NCBI GenBank assembly: GCA_000435835.1
Contig: FR883378.1
Location: 1 to 21,688, forward strand
Source: Clostridium sp. CAG:221
GTDB lineage: Bacteria > Bacillota > Clostridia > Clostridiales > Clostridiaceae
Direction: 5' to 3'
Length of the DNA: 21,688 nt
Shown piece after piece: positions 1 to 7,367 of this stretch. Position 1 is the stretch's first letter. Every line of letters begins with the position of its first letter. The position numbers and the translations under genes are program-made. A model generated the notes under the pieces. It worked only from the letters and a program-made list of their open reading frames with translations. It was not told where the DNA came from and searched no databases.

Positions 1-819
1 ACCGGTAGCACCAGTAGCACCGGTATCACCACTTGTACTTAACAATGTGAAGTCAGTAGAGCTGCCAGGTGTTCCTTGAGGGTTGTTAGTATTTACTAGA
101 TATAGTTGATTGTTATATCTAACGACTTGTCCTGCAGTATAGAAAGCTGATAAAGCAGGATTAAAGTTTGAAGGAGTACATGCACCGCTTGGGTTTGATC
201 CTGTTGGACAAGGACAAGGGCAAGGGCAGCACTTAGGGAATGAACAAGGGAATGGATCGAATCCATTACAGCAATGATCAGGTTTACAAGGTTTTGCAGG
301 AACAACAGCTAAAACAGGTGGATTACAAGAATTTGTAGATGCAATAGTAACAAGAGGTGCACGGTTTATGATGCTGTTAGAGCTTAGTGTAATGCTCTTT
401 ACTCCAGGAGTACATTGCCAACATCTTACTATTGGGGTAACATCTAGTTTGATATAGCAGCCAATATCAGATTTAAGCAATTTATAGTTAAGTGTAGAAA
501 AATAATCTACTGCAGGTGCAGTATTCCAAGTTACGGTACTTGTATCTACAGCAGTAGTATTATTGCTTATTGATATAGATAGATTACAATCTGTAGTAGA
601 CTGAATATTTTCTATATATAGATAAAGTACAGCCATCTTTATTGGAAATGAAAAATTAGTTAAGTCAAAGCTAATTATAGATCTATATTCATTTGCAGCT
701 GGACAACAGGAAGATAAATTTCCTACTAGCAAACTGGAAGCTGAAGAAAAATTACTATCAGGGGTTCCACTAGCAATATAGGTACTTCCAGTTGAAGCTA
801 TCTTTATTCCTTTTTTCAA
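1..819 (-). CDS. Collagen-like surface (probably exosporium) protein with DNRLRE-like N-terminal domain, partial
   Basis: The gene runs off the left edge; 273 codons are visible from a TTG start at 819. TTG is chosen because a ribosome binding site (AAGGAG at 835-830) lies 10 nt upstream and an in-frame stop lies at 828-826. Residues 1 to about 160 look like a DNRLRE/CBM-type beta-sandwich: GSTYIASGTPDSNFSS, then YRSIISFDLTNF, VTWNTAP and IKLDVTPIV. A cysteine- and proline-rich linker follows (CCPCPCPCP), then a short segment with QVVRYNNQLYLVN. The visible part ends in GDTGATGATG, the start of a collagen-like G-x-T repeat. Such repeats form trimeric stalks on clostridial and Bacillus spores (the BclA type) and are commonly O-glycosylated on threonine. 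The spore location is inferred from the promoter and is not proven. The length of the repeat and the C-terminal head lie outside the window. Confidence 0.85.
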   Translation of the reverse strand, partial: MKKGIKIASTGSTYIASGTPDSNFSSASSLLVGNLSSCCPAANEYRSIISFDLTNFSFPIKMAVLYLYIENIQSTTDCNLSISISNNTTAVDTSTVTWNTAPAVDYFSTLNYKLLKSDIGCYIKLDVTPIVRCWQCTPGVKSITLSSNSIINRAPLVTIASTNSCNPPVLAVVPAKPCKPDHCCNGFDPFPCSFPKCCPCPCPCPTGSNPSGACTPSNFNPALSAFYTAGQVVRYNNQLYLVNTNNPQGTPGSSTDFTLLSTSGDTGATGATG

Positions 820-867
820 TGTTAATCAACTCCTTAATCTAAAACGTAATAAAGTTTAACTCAATAT

Positions 868-896
868 TATAGTATGAGTTTTTATTTTATTAGGTT
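868..896 (-). promoter_or_regulatory. SigK-like promoter of the collagen-like gene
   Basis: Reading the minus strand, AAC (896-894) is followed by a 17-nt spacer and CATACTATA (876-868). This fits the Bacillus SigK consensus of AC, 16-17 nt, CATAnnnTA. It lies about 50 nt upstream of the TTG start. A perfect TATAAT (871-866, minus) overlaps it, so a sigma-A promoter is possible, but I see no matching TTGACA-like -35. SigK would place expression in the late mother cell, as expected for an exosporium protein. Confidence 0.55.
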
Positions 897-1032
897 CGAG
901 TAAAATCGACAGGAATTGAAATTAAATAAAGGTTACATATTTTGATAATTCTATATATAAATTTAAACTAAAGTAACAAAAATATAAACTTAAATTAATA
1001 TGATAGTGGAAGAAAGATTTTAAGAGGTATTA

Positions 1033-2103
1033 ATGAGTACCATAAGTTTATGTATGATTGTGAAAGATGAAGAAAAGGTAATAGAAAGATGTCTTAACAC
1101 AGTAGTTGATATAGTTGATGAAATAATTATAGTAGATACTGGCTCACAAGATAGTACAAAAGAAAAAGTAAAAAAGTATAAAGCAGATATTTATGATTTT
1201 CCTTGGAAAGATGATTTTGCAGAAGCTAGAAATTTTGCTTTTAGTAAGGCGCGGATGGATTATATATTATGGTTAGATGCAGATGATGTTCTGGAAAAGG
1301 AAGATCAAGAGAAGCTAAAGTTATTGAAAGAAAATTTAAATAACACTGTTGATGTAATATCAATGATGTATGTATTATCAACAGATGAGAATAATAATCC
1401 AGTAGTTTCATTAAGGCGAAATAGAATTGTTAAAAGGAAAAACAATTATATATGGATAGGTAAAGTACATGAGTATTTAGAGGTTTATGGCAATATATTA
1501 AGTGTAGATATTGCTGTAAGACACTTAAAAGATAAGGAATATACTGATAGAAATTTAAAAATATTCCGTAAGATGGCACTTGAAAATCAAGAATTTTCTC
1601 CACGAGATTTATTTTATTATGGTAATGAACTGTATGATAATGAATACTATTTTGAAGCTATAAAATCCTATGAGGATTTTATAGCTACTGAAAAAGGATG
1701 GATTGAAGATATAAAGCAAGCTCTTATAAAAATTTCAGAGTGCTATGGTTTTATTGGTTATAAGGATAAGGAAGAAGAGTATTTATTTAAGGGCTTACAG
1801 TATGATATTCCTTCCAGTGATTTATGTTGTAGAATTGGTTATATATTTTATGAAAAAGAAAAATATGAAATAGCGGCGTTTTGGTATGAGAATGCAATAA
1901 ATAACTCACCAAAACCAGGAAGTCTGAGCTTAGTTAATAGTTGTATGTATACTTGGGTACCAGCTCTTCAATTATGTGTATGTTATTGTAAGATAGGTGA
2001 TTTTAATAAAGCTAATGAATATAATGAGTTAGCTGCTAGATATGTACCGAGCCATAGTAGTGTAATCAATAATAGGAAATATCTTTTAAATAAGGTTAAA
2101 TAA
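1033..2103 (+). CDS. Family 2 glycosyltransferase with C-terminal TPR-like repeats
   Basis: A 356-aa cytoplasmic protein. The GT-A fold starts at once with SLCMIVKDEEKVIERCL (residues 5-21), followed by DEIIIVDTGSQDST and the metal/nucleotide-sugar binding DxD-type motif LDADD (residues 81-85). From about residue 190 the sequence becomes helical, with TPR-like units such as YYGNELYDNEYYFEAIKSYE and IGYIFYEKEKYEIAAFWYE. This architecture is typical of Firmicute protein glycosyltransferases of the SunS/Bcl-glycosylating type, where the TPR part binds the acceptor protein. The donor sugar and acceptor cannot be read from sequence. The collagen-like gene diverging upstream is the obvious candidate acceptor (inference). 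A GAGG site (1024-1027) precedes ATG by 5 nt. I see no clear terminator downstream. Confidence 0.88.
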   Translation: MSTISLCMIVKDEEKVIERCLNTVVDIVDEIIIVDTGSQDSTKEKVKKYKADIYDFPWKDDFAEARNFAFSKARMDYILWLDADDVLEKEDQEKLKLLKENLNNTVDVISMMYVLSTDENNNPVVSLRRNRIVKRKNNYIWIGKVHEYLEVYGNILSVDIAVRHLKDKEYTDRNLKIFRKMALENQEFSPRDLFYYGNELYDNEYYFEAIKSYEDFIATEKGWIEDIKQALIKISECYGFIGYKDKEEEYLFKGLQYDIPSSDLCCRIGYIFYEKEKYEIAAFWYENAINNSPKPGSLSLVNSCMYTWVPALQLCVCYCKIGDFNKANEYNELAARYVPSHSSVINNRKYLLNKVK

Positions 2104-2116
2104 TATTTAAAATTCC

Positions 2117-2145
2117 TTGAAATTATATTATTTTAAGAATATAAT
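2117..2145 (+). promoter_or_regulatory. Sigma-A promoter of the riboswitch/exchanger unit
   Basis: TTGAAA (2117-2122), a 17-nt spacer and a perfect TATAAT (2140-2145). The predicted transcript starts at about 2152, right at the first base of the riboswitch P1 stem. The exchanger therefore has its own promoter, independent of the glycosyltransferase. Confidence 0.75.
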
Positions 2146-2151
2146 TAAGTT

Positions 2152-2251
2152 AATAAGTCCTGTAGGGGAGTAGTTTGCAGTGAATTACTGTGATAATATC
2201 AACAATCATGGCCAATTGGTCTGGTATTATCTTAAAAAACGAGACTTACAG
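2152..2251 (+). ncRNA. yybP-ykoY: yybP-ykoY (Mn2+) riboswitch aptamer
   Basis: The hallmark loop GGGGAGTAG is at 2165-2173 and the second conserved loop TCAACA at 2199-2204. The structure fits. A hairpin with CAGT (2178-2181) and ACTG (2187-2190) follows the first loop. GATAATA (2192-2198) pairs with TATTATC (2225-2231), and an apical stem lies at 2210-2221. P1 can form from TAAGTC (2152-2157) with GACTTA (2243-2248), or from CTGTA (2160-2164) with TACAG (2247-2251). Those 3' P1 bases are also the 5' arm of the following terminator, so aptamer folding and termination exclude each other. In this family Mn2+ binding stabilises the aptamer, which here would let transcription through (an ON switch). 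The downstream gene is a cation exchanger, a known partner class. Confidence 0.85.
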
Positions 2252-2291
2252 ATAGTATGTATAGACATGCTATCTGTAAGTCTCGTTTTTT
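2234..2291 (+). terminator. Riboswitch-controlled intrinsic terminator
   Basis: A perfect 22-bp inverted repeat (2234-2255 with 2270-2291) is extended by five more pairs, one of them G-U, to a 27-bp stem closed by a 4-nt loop (2261-2264). The 3' arm ends in six T. It sits 29 nt before the exchanger start codon, and its 5' arm overlaps the riboswitch P1 strand at 2243-2251. Confidence 0.9.
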
Positions 2292-2320
2292 ATACAGGAC
2301 AAAATAATGGAGGGATTTAT

Positions 2321-3292
2321 ATGATTTATTTAATTTACTTAGCGCTGGCAGCAGCAGTAGTATTATTATCTATTAAAGCATCTATATACGTTGATTTATT
2401 AGATAAGAACACAAAATTATCAGGGGCATTTATAGGAGGTGTTCTTTTATCAGCAGTAACATCGCTTCCTGAATTATTAACAAGTTTATCATCAACAGTA
2501 TGGCTAAAGAATCCAGGACTTTCCCTGGGAAATATTTTAGGCAGTAACTTGTTTAACATGACAATCATAGCAGTGCTTATTATTTTATGGACTAATAACT
2601 TTAAAAAGTCCAATATATCAAAAAGCCATAGTTATACTGCATGGGTTACAGTTGCTATATATGTAGCAGTAGCCTTAAATATGTTAAATGTGCTTAACTT
2701 TGAAATATTAACAGTTTCTATTACATCAATAATTGTATTAGTACTATATATATTAGGAGTTAAGACAATGTCAGGTGATGATAGCGGTTCAGCAGATGAA
2801 GGTGAAGAAGAAGCAGCTATAACAACATCACTTTCATTAAAGCAAATAATTGTAAGATTTATTTTAGTAAGTTTTGGATTAGTATTTTCAAGTATATTAA
2901 TTACATACGTTACTGATATTATAGCAGCTAGACTTAATTTAGGTGCAAGTTTAGCAGGTGCTTTATTATTAGGTATTGCAACATCTCTTCCAGAGCTTAC
3001 ATCATGTGTTTCTCTGGTTAAGATTGGTAACTTCAATGTGGCAGTAGGAAATGTTGTTGGAAGTAATTTATTTAATTTCTTAATTATATTTATAAGTGAT
3101 TTACTATTTATTGGAGGAACAGTATATAATTTTACTGATAACCAAACAAAAAACTTAGTTTTATTTGGATTAATTAGTACAATATTGATGTTAACTGTAC
3201 TAAAGATTAAAGATAAAATTAAAAATAAATACATTTTATATATTCCATCCATTGGAATTATAGTTAGCTATTTATTATTCATGATTGTATAA
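2321..3292 (+). CDS. CaCA-family cation exchanger (YrbG-like), Mn2+-riboswitch controlled
   Basis: A 323-aa integral membrane protein with about 10 hydrophobic segments and the two inverted alpha repeats of the Ca2+/cation antiporter superfamily. Repeat 1 has TSLPEL (residues 47-52) and GNILGSNLFN (70-79). Repeat 2 has TSLPEL (221-226) and GNVVGSNLFN. A short acidic cytoplasmic loop (GDDSGSADEGEEEAA) separates the halves. The ATG at 2321 is chosen because GGAGGG precedes it at 2309-2314; an in-frame frame open from 2180 would run through the riboswitch and terminator and is rejected. Length matches bacterial YrbG-type exchangers (about 320-330 aa). The substrate is formally Ca2+ or Na+, but the riboswitch suggests that Mn2+ export is the physiological job (inference). 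Confidence 0.92.
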   Translation: MIYLIYLALAAAVVLLSIKASIYVDLLDKNTKLSGAFIGGVLLSAVTSLPELLTSLSSTVWLKNPGLSLGNILGSNLFNMTIIAVLIILWTNNFKKSNISKSHSYTAWVTVAIYVAVALNMLNVLNFEILTVSITSIIVLVLYILGVKTMSGDDSGSADEGEEEAAITTSLSLKQIIVRFILVSFGLVFSSILITYVTDIIAARLNLGASLAGALLLGIATSLPELTSCVSLVKIGNFNVAVGNVVGSNLFNFLIIFISDLLFIGGTVYNFTDNQTKNLVLFGLISTILMLTVLKIKDKIKNKYILYIPSIGIIVSYLLFMIV

Positions 3293-3293
3293 A

Positions 3294-3328
3294 AAAAGAC
3301 AAGCATTTTACTATGCTTGTCTTTTCTT
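3294..3328 (+). terminator. Intrinsic terminator of the exchanger
   Basis: AAAAGACAAGCA (3294-3305) pairs perfectly with TGCTTGTCTTTT (3314-3325), with an 8-nt loop, directly after the stop codon. Confidence 0.9.
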
Positions 3329-3573
3329 ACAATATTTATATTAATGAAAATTTAAAAAAATGATAATGTGATTTAATTATAAATTTAATTGAATTTAACA
3401 ATAAGATATAAAATAATAACATATAAAAAATAAAATAGAAAAATAGGTAAAATATGTTGATGTATAAAGAAAAGGGTGGTAATATGTAAAAAGATTATAT
3501 TAATTAAAAAAATGAATAATTATTATGACATAGATATAAATAATAGAAAAGAAGGATATATAGATTTAAGATA

Positions 3574-3994
3574 ATAAATTATTCTTATTTGCTCACTCAA
3601 TGGGTGGGGGGATAGCAGCAAGATTTGTTGAAATGTATCCAGAGTATTTCGCAGCAGCAGTATTAAGTGCTCCAATGATGGAAGTAGATACAGGCTCTGT
3701 CAATGCTACATTAGCAAGAACTATAGCCAATTCGATGGTTAGGCTTGGAAAAGGTGTAGATTATGTATTAGGACAAGGTCCATATGAAGAAGGATATTAC
3801 TTTGATACATCTAATACATTCTCGAAATCGATGTTTGACTATGCTTATGATATAATGATAAAGGAAGAAATGTTCCAAAAGGGTGGAGCATCATATAGAT
3901 GGTTAAAACAAGCATTTGCACTAACAGATGATTTAACTTTCTTAGAAGAAAACCTTTAATATTATGGAAAAATTACAGAAGTAAAAGATGTAAA
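3574..3994 (+). pseudogene. Decayed alpha/beta-hydrolase (lysophospholipase-like) remnant
   Basis: From about 3574 the DNA follows the middle of the intact hydrolase at 4105. It encodes LFLFAHSMGGG (nucleophile elbow), PEYFAAAVLSAPMMEVDTGS and GASYRWLKQAFALT, with clear but incomplete identity to the neighbour, so the copy is an old paralogue. No proper start exists; the first in-frame ATG (3600) lies inside the AHSMGGG motif. Everything N-terminal to the nucleophile is missing, apart from a possible scrap near 3535-3565 resembling NNxEKxGYI. A stop occurs at 3957. After it, codons reading YYGKITEVKD resemble the C-terminus of the intact copy, so the catalytic Asp and His region appears deleted. 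It is unlikely to make a functional enzyme. Confidence 0.8.
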
Positions 3995-4029
3995 AGAAAA
4001 TTTAGAATTCACTCTGAATTTTCTTTTTT
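3992..4029 (+). terminator. Intrinsic terminator after the hydrolase remnant
   Basis: AAAAGAAAATT (3992-4002) pairs with AATTTTCTTTT (4017-4027). Four further inner pairs (one G-U) close a 6-nt loop, and T residues follow. Confidence 0.75.
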
Positions 4030-4104
4030 AAATAAATTTATAAAGAATTATATCTTTAATACGACAGTAGTAAATGGAGTAATATTGAAAAGGAGGAAAA
4101 GTTA

Positions 4105-5190
4105 GTGAGTAAAAAATATAATAAAAATATTCATAGATTTATTGCTTTAAGCCTATTTCTTATAAATTGCGTAGTTTTCAATTATAAATGTGTATGGGCT
4201 GATAAAATGGTTGAAAGCAACTTAAATGAAATATTCATAAGTGAAGATAATTATGCTTATGAAATGAAAGAAATAGTTGAACCATATCTAAACAACCTTG
4301 AAAAAAGTGGATATATAGAAGGTCAGGAAGGAATAGATATTTTTTATAAGAAATATATGGTAGAAGATCCAGTAGGAAGTATAGTAATAAGCCATGGATT
4401 TACAGAGGTTATTGATAAATATAATGAAATAATATATTACTTTTTAAAAAATGGTTATTCAGTATTTGCCATGGAGTATAGAGGACATGGAAGATCTGGA
4501 TATTTAGGTAAAGATACTTCGCAAATATATGTTGAAGATTATAATTACTATATCTTAGATTTAAAAAAGTTTATTGATGAGATTGTTGTTCCAGATAGTG
4601 GAGATAAAGATTTATTCTTATTTGCTCATTCAATGGGTGGAGGAATAGCTGCAAAATTTCTTCAGGATTATCCAGAATACTTTGATGCAGCAGTACTTAC
4701 AGGACCTATGATGGAGGTTAATACAGGGTCATTCCCTAAGTTTATTGCTAGACCTATTACATGGGTAATGGCAAACTTTGGTTTAGGTTATTTATATGCA
4801 GCTGGAGAAAAACCATATACTGATGAATATGATTTTGAAGGAGCATGCACATCTTCGGAAGCAAGGTATTCTTATACATATGATAATATTGTTAATAATG
4901 AGTTATTCCCAAGAAGTGGTGCTTCATATATGTGGCTTAATGAAAGTTTTAAATTAACAAAGGAAATAACAAAAAAGGATAATGTTGAGAAAATAGAAAT
5001 TCCAGTATTATTATTTCAAGCAGAAAAAGATACATATGTATTGCCAGGTGGTCAGAATACTTTTGCTTCATATGCAAAGAATTGTGAACTTGTAGTTATT
5101 GAAAGCGCACAGCACGATATGTATAGGGAGTCTGATGAAATATTAAAACCATACTTAGAGAAAATATTTAATTTTTATAAAAATACGTAA
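4105..5190 (+). CDS. Secreted alpha/beta hydrolase, monoglyceride lipase/lysophospholipase type
   Basis: A 361-aa serine hydrolase. The GTG start at 4105 follows AGGAGG (4091-4096) by 8 nt. Residues 1 to about 33 form a signal peptide: a lysine-rich start, a hydrophobic stretch and VWA before DK, a plausible signal peptidase I site. The enzyme would thus act outside the membrane. Core motifs are SHGFTE (oxyanion region), YRGHGRSG and the nucleophile elbow AHSMGGG with Ser176. The likely triad is completed by Asp309 (EKDTYV) and His337 (AQHDMY). The family (PldB/monoacylglycerol lipase) cleaves acyl esters of lysophospholipids or monoglycerides; the exact substrate is unknown. The broken paralogue upstream shows that a tandem pair once existed. 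Confidence 0.88.
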   Translation: MSKKYNKNIHRFIALSLFLINCVVFNYKCVWADKMVESNLNEIFISEDNYAYEMKEIVEPYLNNLEKSGYIEGQEGIDIFYKKYMVEDPVGSIVISHGFTEVIDKYNEIIYYFLKNGYSVFAMEYRGHGRSGYLGKDTSQIYVEDYNYYILDLKKFIDEIVVPDSGDKDLFLFAHSMGGGIAAKFLQDYPEYFDAAVLTGPMMEVNTGSFPKFIARPITWVMANFGLGYLYAAGEKPYTDEYDFEGACTSSEARYSYTYDNIVNNELFPRSGASYMWLNESFKLTKEITKKDNVEKIEIPVLLFQAEKDTYVLPGGQNTFASYAKNCELVVIESAQHDMYRESDEILKPYLEKIFNFYKNT

Positions 5191-5219
5191 GATAAATTGA
5201 TGATCTTGAGAGGAATATT

Positions 5220-5858
5220 GTGGTAGAGAATGACTTAATGAGAAATCATATGAAAAAAGTAAATAAGATACTTATAAACACTTTTTGGGTAGGCGTGATA
5301 ATGCATTTATCCTATGTACTTATGGGGGTAACTGTAAATAAAAATCTATTGAGAGTAGCCATACTAGTTTTATCAAATCTACTTGCTATAGCATTAAATA
5401 AAAATGAGAGAACAGAAAGTTATGCAAAATGTGTTTTAATAATATCTTTATTAATTCTAGTAGTTACGTATAATACATTTTTTGTTATGACCATATGGCT
5501 TATGTTATTTGCTGTTATTTCAACAACAATGTATTTTGATTTAAAGTTTACTAAACAGATGTCTACTATATGATTGCTTTTTAACATAGGTATTCAATTT
5601 ATTATTGATAATGATGTAATAAATTGGATGGCTATCTTAAATACAGTGCTTTGCTTTGGAGTTCTTATTGTAGTTATGTACTATATAACTAGATGGAGTC
5701 AGGAATTCATTATGAAATCAAAAGAAGAAGCAGAAGTTGCTAAAAAACTTTTATCCGAGCTTGAAAAAACTATTGAAATATTAGATAAAAATACAAGAAT
5801 GTCTAAAGAATTGTGTAAAAACAAATCTTTAGACATTTTAATTTTAAGCCATTATTAA
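5220..5858 (+). pseudogene. Broken methyl-accepting chemotaxis protein fragment (membrane part)
   Basis: One reading frame from GTG 5220 is interrupted by an in-frame TGA at 5571-5573 and continues without a shift to 5858. The first 117 codons give about four hydrophobic helices. After the TGA comes another helix pair (about residues 120-155), then a charged coiled-coil start (KSKEEAEVAKKLLSELEKT) as found just after the membrane domain of clostridial chemotaxis receptors. The long signalling domain is missing. The frame instead runs into a terminator hairpin and stops. The assignment rests on topology and the linker, so it is moderate. Alternatively the first part could be a small membrane protein in its own right. 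A GAGG site precedes the start. The spacing to the hydrolase is 29 nt, so the two could be cotranscribed. Confidence 0.55.
5798..5840. terminator. Bidirectional terminator between the receptor fragment and mop
   Basis: AATGTCTAAAGA (5798-5809) pairs perfectly with TCTTTAGACATT (5826-5837) around a 16-nt loop. T-rich DNA follows on both strands. It can end the plus-strand fragment and the minus-strand mod/mop transcripts. Confidence 0.7.
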
Positions 5859-6260
5859 TACTTCGCTAGCTTTTACTACAGCAGTAACTTCCGTACCAAC
5901 GGTTAAATCAAGTTCATCTACAGCCTCAAGAGTTATTGAAGATGAGATAACTACATTTGAAGGAAGTTCTACTTTTACGATAGCATTAACAGCACCTCTA
6001 TTAATATCAATAATTGTACCAGAAAGCTTATTTCTTGCACTTAATGTTAACTGCCCTCTACCAATTAAGACTGATGTAGATTTAATGATAGCTGTTACTT
6101 CTTTTCCCACAGTTATATCTAAATCATCAATAGCTTCTAAAGTGATTGATGATGTAATATGTTGTCCATTAGAAAGTTCTATTTTTACAATACCATTAAC
6201 AGCTCCTCTAGTAACATCTGTAACTTTACCAATAAATTTATTTCTTGCGCTTAATTTCAT
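5844..6260 (-). CDS. mop: Two-domain molbindin (molybdate-binding Mop/TOBE protein)
   Basis: A 138-aa cytoplasmic protein made of two tandem Mop domains. Each starts with LSARNK and carries GAVNxIVKIEL/GAVNAIVKVEL, ISSSITLEA and LDLTVGTEVTA(I/V)(V/I)K. Molbindins oligomerise and bind molybdate or tungstate oxyanions for storage or buffering. The ATG at 6260 is preferred because AAGGAG (6274-6269) stands 8 nt away. An upstream in-frame ATG (6266) would leave only 2 nt. It follows modC in the same direction, but a hairpin with a T-run lies between them, so it is probably expressed at a different level. The near-repeat of the two halves indicates an internal duplication. Confidence 0.93.
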   Translation of the reverse strand: MKLSARNKFIGKVTDVTRGAVNGIVKIELSNGQHITSSITLEAIDDLDITVGKEVTAIIKSTSVLIGRGQLTLSARNKLSGTIIDINRGAVNAIVKVELPSNVVISSSITLEAVDELDLTVGTEVTAVVKASEVLIMA

Positions 6261-6274
6261 GACCATATCTCCTT

Positions 6275-6313
6275 ATAAAAAATTCCTACCATAATTATAC
6301 ATAATATGGTAGG
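6275..6313 (-). terminator. Attenuator/terminator between modC and mop
   Basis: On the minus strand CCTACCATA (6313-6305) pairs perfectly with TATGGTAGG (6293-6285). An 11-nt loop lies between them, and AATTTTTTAT follows at 6284-6275. The form is that of an intrinsic terminator 24 nt after the modC stop. It is also a palindrome close to the mop start, so an operator role cannot be excluded. Confidence 0.65.
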
Positions 6314-6326
6314 ATAATACAATTAA

Positions 6327-7367
6327 TTAAAAGAAAAATATATGTTCTTTAGGAAAAGTAAGCTTTATTATACTGCCTATTTTTAAAGTAAAGTTTTCTT
6401 TTTTTAATTTTATATTGATATTACCTGTAGAAATAGGAGAAGATAATGAAACAGTAATATCAAAGGGATTATCTAAAATATCTGATACCTGAAAAGTAAA
6501 TACATTATCAGAACTGTTATCTTCAGACACAAGAATATTATGAGATCGTATGCCTATATAGCCAATGTTTTCTGGCACTTCATCATTTAAAAGTAGCTCA
6601 TAACCCCAATCAATGGCATAAACTTTTTTATCAGAAATTTTCTTTGCTTTTGAAATGTTGTTGCAACCTGTAAGTTTTGCTTCAGTAAGGGACTGAGGGA
6701 AGTTAAATAAAGCATTTTTATCTCTTTTATTTAGGGCAATTCCCTTATTAAAGACAAGTATATTGGAACATACACGATAACATTCTTCTATATCATGAGT
6801 AACAAATATTATATCACCATTAAAGTCCTTTAAAGTATTTACAAGTTCTTTTTCCATGTTATGACGAAGATGATGATCTAAGGCAGAAAAAGGTTCATCT
6901 AATAGCAAGATTTCAGGAGATGTTATTAATGCCCTTGCTAGTGCCACTCTTTGCTGCTGTCCACCTGATAGCTGCCAAGGATATCTTTTATTTAGGCCAG
7001 TTAAATGGAATTTTTCTATGTATTCATTACAAAGTTTTTTCTTTTCCTGTTTAGATAAATTTTTTAAGGCTATACTTAGATTTTCTTCTATAGTCATGTT
7101 AGGGAATAATGCATAATTTTGAAATAAATAGCCTATTTTTCTTTCTTGTGGCGGAAGATTAATTTTTTTTTCAGAATCAAATAGAATTTTATCATTAATT
7201 ACAATTTTGCCTTTATCAGGTGTTTCTAAACCAGCAATGCATTTTAAGCACATGCTTTTTCCAGAGCCAGATTCACCTAAGAATCCTAGAGAACCGGAAC
7301 TATTATTAAAACTTGTTTTTAGCTTAAATGTACCAAGGTCTTTTTCAATATTAATTTCTAAAGACAT
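6327..7367 (-). CDS. modC: Molybdate ABC transporter ATP-binding protein ModC
   Basis: A 346-aa ATPase of the molybdate importer. Walker A is GESGSGKS (residues 31-38), the Q-loop lies in GYLFQNYALFPNMT, the signature is LSGGQQQR, Walker B is ILLLDEP, and the switch histidine is in FVTHD. The C-terminal third (from about residue 230) is a diverged TOBE-type regulatory domain, where molybdate-binding control usually sits. The start ATG directly follows the modB stop codon (TAA-ATG, no gap), so translation is coupled. Related families (sulfate, thiosulfate) are excluded by the modA, modB and mop neighbours. Confidence 0.95.
   Translation of the reverse strand: MSLEINIEKDLGTFKLKTSFNNSSGSLGFLGESGSGKSMCLKCIAGLETPDKGKIVINDKILFDSEKKINLPPQERKIGYLFQNYALFPNMTIEENLSIALKNLSKQEKKKLCNEYIEKFHLTGLNKRYPWQLSGGQQQRVALARALITSPEILLLDEPFSALDHHLRHNMEKELVNTLKDFNGDIIFVTHDIEECYRVCSNILVFNKGIALNKRDKNALFNFPQSLTEAKLTGCNNISKAKKISDKKVYAIDWGYELLLNDEVPENIGYIGIRSHNILVSEDNSSDNVFTFQVSDILDNPFDITVSLSSPISTGNINIKLKKENFTLKIGSIIKLTFPKEHIFFF

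Noticed and set aside
2180..2320. In-frame upstream extension of the exchanger by 47 residues
   Set aside because: It overlaps the riboswitch and terminator, has no ribosome binding site, and the ATG at 2321 has a good one.
2632..3252. A 206-codon open frame on the minus strand opposite the exchanger
   Set aside because: Shadow of a clear plus-strand gene; no ribosome binding site and no recognisable domain.
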